Positions 33,573-42,863 of a stretch of 64,000 bases of DNA are shown one piece after another. This DNA is from Hysterangium stoloniferum (Eukaryota > Basidiomycota > Agaricomycetes > Hysterangiales > Hysterangiaceae). Both the position numbers and the translations under genes were made by a program. The notes under the pieces were generated by a model. That model saw only the letters and a list, made by a program, of their open reading frames with translations, had not been told where the DNA came from and ran no database searches. Each line of letters opens with the position of its first letter. Within the stretch, counting starts at the first letter, position 1. Where the stretch lies: positions 434,001 to 498,000 of the forward strand of contig WHVD01000034.1 of assembly GCA_015178975.1 (NCBI GenBank), in the 5' to 3' direction.

Positions 33573-33782
33573 GGTTGCAAAACTGTCCCAATTATTGGTC
33601 ATTTTTTAAATATTCACTGTGATACTAATATCCATCTATATTATGTAATATTTGGGTATATCAAAGCTAGTATGATAAGGTATATGCGGGAATAATTTCA
33701 CAATTTTAGAAAATTTATCTGGTGGGTTATAAAGCATTTATTGAGAATTACCAAAACATTGGGACAGTTTTGGAAGCCACTG
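33573..33782 (-). repeat. Mariner right terminal inverted repeat
   Basis: 210 bp, reverse complement of 32206-32415. Mismatches are mainly transitions. Confidence 0.9.
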
Positions 33783-34106
33783 TACAATCCAGTCAGAAAA
33801 TCAACTTAGATTCCCCCCAGTAATCTCAAGTACACTTTCCACTCTAATCTCCTCTTTGAAACACACTGCTTGACCTCGTCAGAGCCTGTGGGCTCTGACC
33901 CTTCTATCACTTGACCTCCAACTCGTCACTGCCCGACCTCTCGACCTCCAACTACTCCCAGACTCCTCGGGATTCCTGTCTGCCCATCTGAAATTGGATG
34001 ACACAATCTTGTGAGGGTTCAGCCTATAAGCTGAAGCCAAGTCCTACTGGCTTTCCCATGGGTTTCTCCAGAAACCTCCAATAAGTTCCATGCATGACTC
34101 TTAACA

Positions 34107-35167
34107 GAGATTCTTCATGCATATGACAACTGTACTGAAGTTCCCTCATCTCCAGCTCTTACAGTACTTCTGAATCCTTCATTCAAGATCTTCAAGGATC
34201 TTCCAGCACTAGTTTTCTCCATTCACTCAATTGAGAAGATATCCTGGAGAGTTTTCCCCAAGATCTGAAGGATGAGATACTAGAACAGTTTTGAGAAAGG
34301 TTGATCCCTCCTGCAAGCAACCCTCCTTGTCTTCCTATCTCTTGTGCACCAGAGGCAGACAGAGAACAAGGGACTAACAAGTGAAGAACCCCCTGTCATT
34401 GAGTTGTGTTCAGATCCAAAGTGGTATCCCCCTTTACTGTTGTCAGCCCACTCAATACTCCCATAAGGACCATGAGCAATTGGAACTGCTCATCATTTGC
34501 TACTACCTTGTTGAAGAGATTATGGGACAAGTGCCAGGGAGAGGTTCACTATGTATATCTGAGTCATGCCCAGTGACCCTTGCCAATTCAATCAAACCTG
34601 TTTCTCTCTCCAGGTGGTCCACCTGATGGATCATCTGACAGCTCCAGTGATACAGATTCTAGAGGCAATTGGGGAAGGGAAGGATGAAGTCATGGGAATC
34701 CAGGAGCCTCTGGAGCTATGGGAGGAAATTTCAGGATCTACACCTCTGACATGAATGTTAAACCACTTACTTTGAACACAAACGATCTCAAGCTCAAGTG
34801 GTCAGACCTCCCCAAATATGATGGTTCACAATCAAAGGCCTTGGATTATATAATGGATATCATGAGTCTGTCTGAGATCTCTGAATCTATGACTACACTA
34901 TTAGGAATGGCCCTCCCCTGAAGACTTAAGGGGAATGTCAAGGTTTGGTGGAGCATGCTAGACCATGAGCATCACACTGAATTCAGTCAATCCCACAGGT
35001 CTTTCCTCTGGAGCATTATTGAAGGTTTATCAGGGACTTGCTGGCGGGAATCATTATCTTTAGAATGGGAAGAGATGAGATTCTGTTAACCTACCCATGA
35101 CCGAGAGACCCTAGTACAGTACATCCAGAGGAGAATCAAGCTCTATCGTTTTCTATATGGATTCTAT
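34107..35167 (+). pseudogene. Relic A-type gag, part 2
   Basis: Continuation of 30857-31723 after the solo LTR. Legible parts include LKLKWSDLPKYDGSQSKALDY (34790-34850), MDIMSLSEISESMTTLLGMALP, and EGLSGTCWRESLSLEWEEM, colinear with element A gag around 7450-7800. Here LP-TGA-RLKG and FC-TAA-PTH are stops, while the codon equal to the element A TGA at 7815 is still CGT. It ends at 35167, where a C-like LTR fragment starts. The last 238 bp are duplicated in inverted form at 283-520. Confidence 0.75.
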
Positions 35168-35449
35168 TGTTAAGTTCCAGATCTCAGGGCAGAATTTCCA
35201 GTGGATATTCCAGATACTTCCTGGTGATATGTCCATGGAGTTCCCAGGTATTAGCTTGGGGGTTTCTGGGGATTAGTAATGGGAGTATCAGAATATTACC
35301 AGAGTACAGATGGACTTGGCTTCAGCTGATGTGCTGCACCCTTGTGATGTGTTAGGATACACACACAGGCCGGGTTTCTGGAGAAACCCGCGGGATATCC
35401 GGTAGGACTTGGCTTCAGCTTATAGGCTGCACCCTCGCTAGATCGTGTT
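34930..35449. repeat. Inverted duplication, right copy (partner 1-520)
   Basis: Colinear reverse complement of 1-520 without indels. It spans the end of the A-type gag relic, a C-like LTR fragment and the start of a B-family solo LTR. Confidence 0.9.
35168..35349 (-). repeat. C-like LTR fragment
   Basis: Starts TGTTAAGTTCCAG and includes GGACTTGGCTTCAGCT, the complement of the shared LTR motif. It is cut off at 35349 by the B-family solo LTR. Confidence 0.6.
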
Positions 35450-36169
35450 GTCCAATTTCAAACGGACGGATGGGGATCCCGGGGAATCCGGGCGGGGTTC
35501 GTGGGTCGTAAGTCGTAAGTCGGGGGTCGTGGGTCGTGAGTCGAGTTGGTTGAGAGAGATAGATGCGCCGGAACCCGTGGGCTCCGACTAGTGCGAGCGA
35601 TGTGAATCGAGTAAGGTTTTAGAGTGGAAAATATTATTAGATTACTGGGGGGAATCTAAGCTAATTTTCTGACTGGATTGTATGTACAACATCTGCCAGT
35701 TTATATAGACCGTGGAATGCATGACATACCAAATCCAGTAATAACGAAACGAAAACTAACAAAACATGAAATGGGAATAGTAAACACCAAATTGGTGTTA
35801 GGAACGGAACGGAACGGAGCGGAGTCCGAATCGTGACAAAGCATAACCCATAACGGGAAATGGAGCGGGAGTGGAGTCCTAAATCATGACAGGTCATTTG
35901 ACTAAAATGGGAACGGGGCTCGATTAGAGCGGTGACGGGATTCTAAGCGGGGACCGGTGACTGATGCGTGGGACGAAGACGGACATAGACAGAGACGGAG
36001 TCCGGGGGAAGTCCGGTGACTGATATGTGTCGTAATGAGGTCAAACGTAACGAGTCTTGACATAACGGAGTCCGGGCGGGAAATCCTATAAACAGACGAT
36101 TGGTGCTTGTAGCGCGTGGGGGCGTACGGGTTAGTGCCCGGAGTCCGGCAGGATTGTCCGGTCGTAACA
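35350..36169 (-). mobile_element. Solo LTR, B family, TSD TGATG
   Basis: 820 bp. On the plus strand it runs from TGTTAGGATACACAC to GGTCGTAACA, flanked by TGATG at 35345-35349 and 36170-36174. The sequence is close to the LTRs of element B. Confidence 0.93.
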
Positions 36170-36810
36170 TGATGTATTAGCCTTATTTTAATACTATCTT
36201 CTGAAAAAGGAGTCCAGTGCTCTATCAAAATGTGAAAATACTCAATTCACTGCAAGGTAAAATAATTTAAGTATTTGATATTAATCAGTGGCAGCCTGAA
36301 TAGACTTAGAACCCCTGAAGTCAAGAGTTTACTTGAATATATGCACCCAACTTCGCAAAGAAGGTTTTGAGAGCCACTTTTGCAAGCTGTTCTTTTTCTG
36401 TGAAAACAACTACTAAAATATGAATAGCAATTCACTGATTCTGAAACTAGATTCGACTTTGATTCTAGCTAGTTTATATATATTTTATACTATTTATCAA
36501 ACAGTAAAAATATTTATAAACAGGTCAAAAGATTAGATATAGAATAAAACACTATTTGGCTAATATATGCTTTATTTACACTAACCTACAGGGTCTGCTG
36601 TGATAATAACTTATCAGGATCTTAATGTAGTCTTAAGGATCTTGCAAGAATATTCTCAGTATTTATTTATGCCAAAAACCAGGTAGAAATTAGAATATAT
36701 GTATTCCTAATCTCAATATAACCTAAAATATTTATTACTTTAATTGATAACCAACAACTCAACTAGAGGTGGATAAGTAATAAAGGATAGCCAGCTACTC
36801 AACTAAGAGG
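36170..36810. other. AT-rich spacer, nothing recognised
   Basis: About 640 bp between two B-family LTRs. It has short open frames only, no similarity to the retroelements and no RNA gene that I can see. Confidence 0.5.
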
Positions 36811-37648
36811 TGTTAGGGTACGTACACAGTGGGTCTCTGGAGAAACCCACGGAATATCCAGTAGGACTTGGCTTCAGCTTATAGGCTGCACCCTCACTAG
36901 ATCGTGTCATCCAATTTCAGACAGGCGGACGGGAATCCCGGGGAGTACGGGTGGGGGTTGTGGGTCGAGGGGTCATGGGTCAGAGGTCGTGGGTCGGAGG
37001 TCGTGGGTCAAGAGGTCGTGAGTCGAGATAGGTAAGAGAGATAGATCTGCCGGAGCCCATGGGCTCCAACTAGTGTGAGCAGTGTAATTCAAGTAGGAGT
37101 TTAGAGTGGAAAATGTATTATATTACTGGGGGGAATCTAAGCTGATTTTCTGACTGGATTGTATGTACAACATCTGCCAGTTTAAATAGACCATGGAGTG
37201 AATGACATACCAAATCCAGTAATGATGAAATGAAACTAGCAAAACATAAAACGGGAATAGTAAACACCAAATTTGGTGTTAGGAATGGGATGGAACGGAG
37301 CAGAGTCTGAATCATGACAAATCATAAACCATAATGGGAAATGGAGCGGGAGTGGAGTCCGAATCGTGACAGGTCATTTGACTAAAATGGGAACAGGGCT
37401 CTGTTAGAGGGATGATGGGTTTTCTGAGCGGGGTCTGGTGACTGAGGCATGGGATGAGGTCGGACATAGACAGGGATGGAGTCCAGTGGGTTTTCCGGTG
37501 ACTGAAACACAATGTAACGAAGTTGAATGTAGACAAGTCAGACGTACAGAGTCTGGTGGGAATTCCGGTAAACTGATAATGGGTGCATATAGGGTGCAGG
37601 TGTGTATAAGTTAGTGCCCAGAGTCTGGCAGGATTTCCAGTCATAACA
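36811..37648 (-). repeat. B-family LTR (3' LTR of truncated element)
   Basis: On the plus strand it runs from TGTTAGGGTACG to CCAGTCATAACA and is followed by GTACCCTCCCTTTA, the complement of the polypurine tract. No matching 5-bp duplication was found, as expected for a truncated element. Confidence 0.88.
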
Positions 37649-37857
37649 GTACCCTCCCTTTATGCTGAAGTCCCAAAGAGGCTCTAGACCTCAATAAGGT
37701 TCTTGTCGGCTACGTGCATGTGTCAAAAGTCATGTCAGTTACACGCATGTGTCAGAGAGTCATGTGATCTGGAAGGTAAGGTTCAGATGCGACAAGCCTA
37801 TATAACAATTTGAAAAAATGAAATTTCTTCTTCTTTATTACCCCCATCTTTGCCATT

Positions 37858-39583
37858 TGGGTCCAAAGCCTACGCCAAGAAGACCCATGCCAACCGCCAG
37901 CCCTCCATGGGCACTCCATATTGGGTGCCTCTCAGCATGGCGCAAATCTTGGCGCAATGAGAGGAAAAGTGCTGACTTTGTGAAGAAGCAGAGAAGGAGG
38001 CCAGGGAGGCCAAGGAGGCCAGGGAAGCCAAGGAGGCCCTGAACAGGGAGTACCAGGTGGCATTGGCCATGGAGGAAGAGGCTGCGAGGCAGAAGAAAAA
38101 AGAGGCTGCATGGGTGGCCGCGGAGAAAGCACGGGTGGCTGCAGACAGGGCCGCGGTTGTTGTGGGAAAAGTAAGTCCCAAATTTTTCAATTTGTCGTTT
38201 TTCTTTTGACTGACTTGTCATTTTCAGCACAAGGCAAAAGAGGTCGAGTCTGAGTCTGAGGGGGAGCTGGAGAGCCCCCAAAAGGTAAGCCTTGGGTCCA
38301 TGGGATATCCGTGGAACTAACCATATCAACAGAAGGCAAGGAAGGTGGCACCAGTCCACCTGCCAACACAGAACGACCCGCAGTGTTCCGGTTGTAATGA
38401 CTGGAACACGGAATGCAACCGAAAGTCTGGGTGGGGTCCAGGCTGCTACCAATGCATGCACTTCAAGGCGAGGTGCTCACTCATTCATGAGCAGGCCACG
38501 GGTCTGGGACATGAGACATTAGCAGGTCAGATGGGTTTTCTGGGCTGGATGAAGTCCTGGGACGGATCGCCAAGGGTATCGAGGCCCAAAATGAGTTGCT
38601 CCGGAAGAGCAACAAGGTCCAGATTGTGGTGGTGAAGGAACTTTGTGGACTCTGTGAGGAGTTTTGGAGGTTCCTGGCAGAGTATAGTGGCTATGTATAT
38701 GAAGAGCCACAAGTCAGGAGTTCCGAGGATTGTTACGACCGTGTCGCAACCCTATCGGTCCCCGAGATTATCGCCACCTATCGACAATTCAAGTTACTGT
38801 TCAAGTCACCACATCGGAAACCATCAGCCTCCTGAAGCTGACATATGCTTTTGTGGTGATCAAACTCTGTTTACGCCCACGTCAAAATATACTCGTACTA
38901 TCTGGTTAAACTTTGATACATCCCTTTTTATTATGATGATCCATTTTATCCTATGTTTCACATATGTCTATATATACTTATAACCCTCGAACTATTTCCT
39001 TTTACCATAATTCCACTCTCGGTTATCTCACGGCCTCCAACTAACCATAAACTTCCCGTTCCTAGTCAAGCTTATTGTTAATACTGTTTTCCGCCCTTCT
39101 CCTAGTTAGTATTTTCTAGATGCCTGATACTTGTATATGAACCCGCTGTAGTTGTAGTTACTAGGCAATCAGAATATCGACTCAGAACACCCTCTTATGT
39201 CTATAGTAATCTCATACTAAGAATTCCACTATCCGCCTTCGCGTGCGCTCACCCACTTTCAGTCCCCGACCCCTTGGCCCAACACTCGACTTATCCCTCA
39301 ATTCCAATCGGTAGTTTTCACCAAGAGGTGTTCATTGGGACTAGTCTTCACCCACCTGAAATGTAAGGATACCCGATGGATAACTGCGAGGGCACAGCAC
39401 ATAAGCTGAAGCCAAGTCCTTCCGATCGGTCCCTGTCGGCCAACCGACTTTAGTCAGTTTTCAGTTCTTAACAAGGATGCTGGGTCGGATGAGGATGGGG
39501 TTCCCACAGAGGTCGCGGAGCTCCCTGAGGAGATGGCTGAGGAGGTGGGGAAAAAGCACAGTCCCATAAATGTAGATGAATAG
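37858..39583 (+). pseudogene. Antisense Zn2Cys6-like gene, copy 2
   Basis: Same structure as 23445-25722: exon 1 about 37858-38170 (the ATG is now TTG: TTGGGTCCAAAG), intron 38171-38227 (GTAAGT...CAG), exon 2 38228-38285, intron 38286-38332 (GTAAGC...CAACAG), exon 3 from 38333. Exon 3 reads KARKVAPVHLPTQ then CSGCNDWNTECNRKSGWGPG and CYQCMHFKARCS, keeping all six cysteines. A frameshift near 38515 and a C-family solo LTR (38731-39473, TSD AGGAT) break it. The tail (AGSDEDG...SPINVDE) ends at TAG 39581. Exon 1 is also frameshifted. Confidence 0.8.
38731..39473 (+). mobile_element. Solo LTR, C family, TSD AGGAT
   Basis: 743 bp, TGTTACGACCGTG to CAGTTCTTAACA, flanked by AGGAT at 38726-38730 and 39474-39478. 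It carries ATAAGCTGAAGCCAAGTCCT at 39401-39420, the motif shared with B-family LTRs. It is inserted in the last exon of antisense-gene copy 2. Confidence 0.95.
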
Positions 39584-39771
39584 AAAATATAAAAGTTTAA
39601 TAATTTTTTGAACATAAAAGTAAAGCGTGAAAATCATAAGAATCAAAGTCAGCAGAAAATCTGCTTAAGGACTTGAAAACATGTCAGAACCTGTAAAAGC
39701 AAAGAGAGACATAGGGTGACAGGGAATAATGAAAATGAGTCCAAACGTAACACGGGGTCCACAGAGTGCAG

Positions 39772-40537
39772 TCAGAGAGACGATAGTGGTCCAGGTTTGA
39801 GTGGGTAAGCTGTATGAAAGTCAGTAACGATTTCTGTGGCATTACTGACTTCCATGGCCAAAATCCATGAAGTTTCTTCATCGGTGCCCTCATAACCCAC
39901 CCACTTGACCAAGTAAAGCAGTTTACAAGTGCGTCGACCCTTGTCGATTTTCAAATCTAAAATTTGCGAGATTTCAAACTCAGGTTCTCCATCAATAATG
40001 ACCAGAGGAGGTGGAGATTGCACCCGATCCGGGATAGTGTTAGCAGTACAAGGTTCTAGCATAGAAACATGAAATACCAGGTGTACTGCACACATGCTAT
40101 CCGGAAGCCGTAGGGTCCAAGAAACTGAACCTACTTGTGCAATAATTTCAAACGGACCTAAATATTTTTCAGCAAGCTTTTTTGATGGATGGGTAGTCCG
40201 GAAGAATTGAGCTTTGACAAAAACATGATCGCCAATCTTGAATTTGGGTGGCGGGATCCGGTGTTTGTCCACTGAATGTTGATATTGCTCTTGGGCGGAC
40301 TTTATTGCAGTCCAGAGTTCCTCATGGAGCTTGTGGAGGTCCGCAGTGAACTCTTGAGCGTGAGCAGAGGTGAGATTTCATTCTGGATGTACTGTAATAT
40401 TTGGATTATATCCTTTATTTGCAAAGAATGGGGAAACGCCAGTAGTGGCTGAGGGTGCATTGTTGTTAGCAAACTCTGCAAGTGGTAACGAAGATTTCCA
40501 ATTGTCCTGTTGATAATTGCAATATACATGGAGATAT
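39772..40537 (-). pseudogene. pol: B-type pol remnant: integrase C-terminus and chromodomain
   Basis: Minus strand: YCNYQQDNW..., then AHAQEFTADLH, then KFKIGDHVFVKAQFF, then LAEKYLGPFEIIAQ, then LYLVKWVGYEGTDEETSW (chromodomain), ending PLKPGPLSSL as in element B. It is colinear with 22490-23245 and contains a TGA in HPE-TGA-NL (CGA in element B). Confidence 0.88.
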
Positions 40538-41176
40538 TGTTAGACATAAGTCGAGATAGGTAAGAGAGATAGATGTGCCAGAGCCCGTGGGCTCCAACTA
40601 GCATGAGCGGTGTAATTCAAGTAGGAGTTTAGAGCAGAAAATGTATTAGATTACTGGGGGGAATCTAAGCTGATTTTCTGACTGGATTGTATGTACAACA
40701 TCTGCCAGTTTAAATAGACCATGGAGTGAATGACATACCAAATCCAGTAATGATGAAACGAAACTAGCAAAACATAAAATGGGAATAGTAAACACCAAAT
40801 TTGGTGTTAGGAATGGGACAGAATGGAGCGGAGTCCAAATCATGACAAATCATAAACCATAATGGGAAATGGAGCAGGAGCAGAGTCTGAATCATGACAG
40901 GTCATTTGACTAAAATGGGAACAGGGCTCTGTTAGAGGGATGATGGGTTTTCTGAGTGGGGTCTGGTGACTGATGTGTGGGATGAGGTCAGACATAGACA
41001 GGGATGGAGTCTGGTGGATTTTCCGGTGACTGAAACACAACATAACAAAGTTGAATGTGGACAAGTCTGATGGACAGAGTCTGGTGGGAATTCTGGTAAA
41101 CTGATAATGGGTGTGTATAGGGTGCAGGTGCGTATAAGTTAGTGCCCGGAGTCTGGCGGGATTTCCAGTTGTAACA
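40538..41176 (-). repeat. B-family LTR with internal deletion
   Basis: It starts TGTTAG and then jumps to the interior of the LTR (GTCGAGATAGGTAAGAG), losing about 200 bp, and ends CCAGTTGTAACA. No matching TSD was found. It abuts the pol remnant directly. Confidence 0.75.
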
Positions 41177-41254
41177 TCTAGACTCTTAACACTAATAGCT
41201 GATACCTCACAAAAACTCTCATCTTCTTCAATACTTCCCAAATCCCTCTAAAGG

Positions 41255-41337
41255 CCTGCTCAAGGCACTACCTGGTCTTCTGGAGACCCGCTCAAGGCAC
41301 TCCCTGGTTTTCTGGAGACCTGCTCAAGGCACTCCCT
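41255..41337 (+). repeat. 32-bp minisatellite, about 2.6 units
   Basis: Units begin CCTGCTCAAGGCACTMCCTG and end TTCTGGAGA, at 41255, 41287 and a partial at 41319. The surrounding 41177-41890 has no gene that I can support. Confidence 0.85.
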
Positions 41338-41969
41338 CAACAATTCTGCCCCCAAGCTCATGGAGGACTTTCTCTGCAAGTCTAGAGGCATTGCAGGCCT
41401 TCTTCTGCAAGTTTAGAGGCTGTGCAAGCCTTCTTCTGCCTCAGCGACAAGAGGACTTTGGTCTGTGCTCCGAGTGAGTCGCTTTTGCTGTGTGATGGAC
41501 AATGGCAGGAATCAGACATCAGAGTGTGAGTCTTCAACTCCAGCGGCATCTGAGAGGTCAAGAAGTCGAGTTGGCAGTGGGGAATGAGAGCCAGTGACGA
41601 TGACAACTATGAAGTGAATATGTTACTGACCCACTTGAAAGGACAGGATCTGTTTGTGTTGAAATAAGATCTTAAAGCTCATGAATCTCAAGAAATAATG
41701 AATATAATTTCCATTTGACCCTCTGTGTCTCATAGGAGGCAAACAGATAGGATAAGTACAAGAAATCTATACTAGTTATATACACCTTGAGAACAATAGA
41801 CGTATGGCAACAAAGGGTTTAGCCAAACTCAAAAGAACAATAGGGTGGCAAATTGCCGGTGTGGCACCTTATGCATGCTTGCACAGCCCTATATTCTAAC
41901 AAGGGGTTCCAGAATGTCTGGGCAGAGTCCAGTGTGTCATTTGTATGATACAGAGAGCCAGGTGCACAT

Positions 41970-42010
41970 AGAATGGGGTCCAGGGTCTGGTGGGTTTTCT
42001 GGTTGTAACA
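41970..42010 (-). repeat. B-family LTR end fragment
   Basis: GGTCTGGTGGGTTTTCTGGTTGTAACA followed by GTACCCTCCCTTTA corresponds to the LTR start and polypurine tract of a further minus-strand B-type element. Similarity fades to the left. Confidence 0.6.
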
Positions 42011-42166
42011 GTACCCTCCCTTTAAGGCTGAAGTCCCATGGAGGCCCTGTTAAGGTTTGTTGGTTACATGTGTGTGTCAAAATATCAGGTGATCTGGATG
42101 GTAAGGTTCAAATGTGAAGAGCCTATATAAAAATTGAAAATAATTTCATACCCTCATATTGACACA

Positions 42167-42562
42167 ATGGGACCAAAACCAACACCACACAAGCCAAACT
42201 GCCGGGCTCCATGTATCGGGCTCTGCTCATGGCTGCTCAAATTTTATAGCAGCATGAAGAGCAGCATCACCAATGTGAGGAGGCTGAGAAAAAGGCCCAG
42301 GAAGAGGAGGAGGAGCTGGAAAGGGAATACCAGGCAGCGGTGGCCATGGAGAAAGAGGAAGAGGGAAGGGGAAGAGGCAGCAAAAAAGGCAGAGGCGGAT
42401 AAAGAGGTGGCTCAAGTTGCCATGGAATGTGCCAAGGCATCCACAGTGGGCTTGAACACGGCCCGATCATCCTGTGGTCATGCAAAGCAGCGGTGGCGAC
42501 ACGATAAACTATCTTGCTTGCCCAAGGTCACAAATGATCAGCAGGGAATGATGATGACTTAA
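42167..42562 (+). pseudogene. Antisense Zn2Cys6-like gene, copy 3 (5' part)
   Basis: The TATA block GCCTATATAAAAATTG (42119-42134) precedes ATG 42167, MGPKPTPHKPN, the same start as the copy in element B. The Glu/Arg/Ala-rich coiled-coil part follows but is frameshifted. The Cys cluster is not present, as the homology ends before about 42600. Confidence 0.7.
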
Positions 42563-42863
42563 AAGTGACTGGGTAACTAGTGGATCATGTGTGACAGTTG
42601 CTCCTTTCCTGTATACACTTTTCATAATAAAGCAAGAATAAGACTCAGACTCAGATAAGTAAGTTTCGTAACCTGATCGGCAGGGGACGTCGAGAGGTCA
42701 TGATTGAATATAGATGTGGTTGATATAAAAATACGATGTACATCCAAGTGAATGGCACGACATAACCATGAACAAAAAGGAGACATGTAATGATATGGAA
42801 CAAAATTGACGCATAGCAATTGATTGATATTTGCAGAGGACCGTCGACCATGGCAGGTAATAT

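Larger units (their letters stand above)
32206..33782 (+). mobile_element. Tc1/mariner element with 210-bp terminal inverted repeats
   Basis: The insert starts CAGTGGCTTCCAAAACTG and ends with its complement CAGTTTTGGAAGCCACTG. It is flanked by TA at 32204-32205 and 33783-33784, where the intact LTR has a single TA. The terminal inverted repeats extend to 32415 and from 33573, 210 bp each. Each repeat holds the tip motif AAAACTGTCCCAAT and, at its inner end, the reverse complement of that motif. Confidence 0.95.
31724..34106 (+). mobile_element. Solo LTR, B-related, TSD GAGAT, carrying a mariner insertion
   Basis: LTR sequence 31724-32205 and 33783-34106 (TGTTACAACC...CTCTTAACA) is flanked by GAGAT at 31719-31723 and 34107-34111. 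It is interrupted by a Tc1/mariner element at a TA. It is more diverged than the other B copies, consistent with an older insertion into the A-type gag relic. Confidence 0.88.
36811..40537 (-). mobile_element. Truncated B-type element (3' half), minus strand
   Basis: Reading on the minus strand: the 3' part of pol (40537-39772), convergent spacer, the antisense gene (on the plus strand, 37858-39583), polypurine tract complement at 37649, and 3' LTR (37648-36811, 838 bp). Gag and most of pol are absent. Pol is cut at 40537 inside the integrase (YCNYQQDNW region) by another LTR fragment. It has the same gene order as element B, giving an independent second copy of the unusual antisense gene. 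Confidence 0.88.

Noticed and set aside
37838..38461. 207-codon minus-strand frame opposite antisense-gene copy 2
   Set aside because: Shadow of the Ala/Glu/Arg-rich exon on the plus strand. Introns and the Cys cluster are on the plus strand.
36811..41176. Complete B-type element bounded by the LTRs at 36811 and 41176
   Set aside because: Flanking 5-mers differ (AGAGG against TCTAG), gag and most of pol are missing, and the right LTR has an internal deletion abutting pol directly. It is a rearranged remnant, not one insertion.
41255..41337. Possible CRISPR-like array
   Set aside because: Units are contiguous with no unique spacers, and the genome is fungal. It is a minisatellite.
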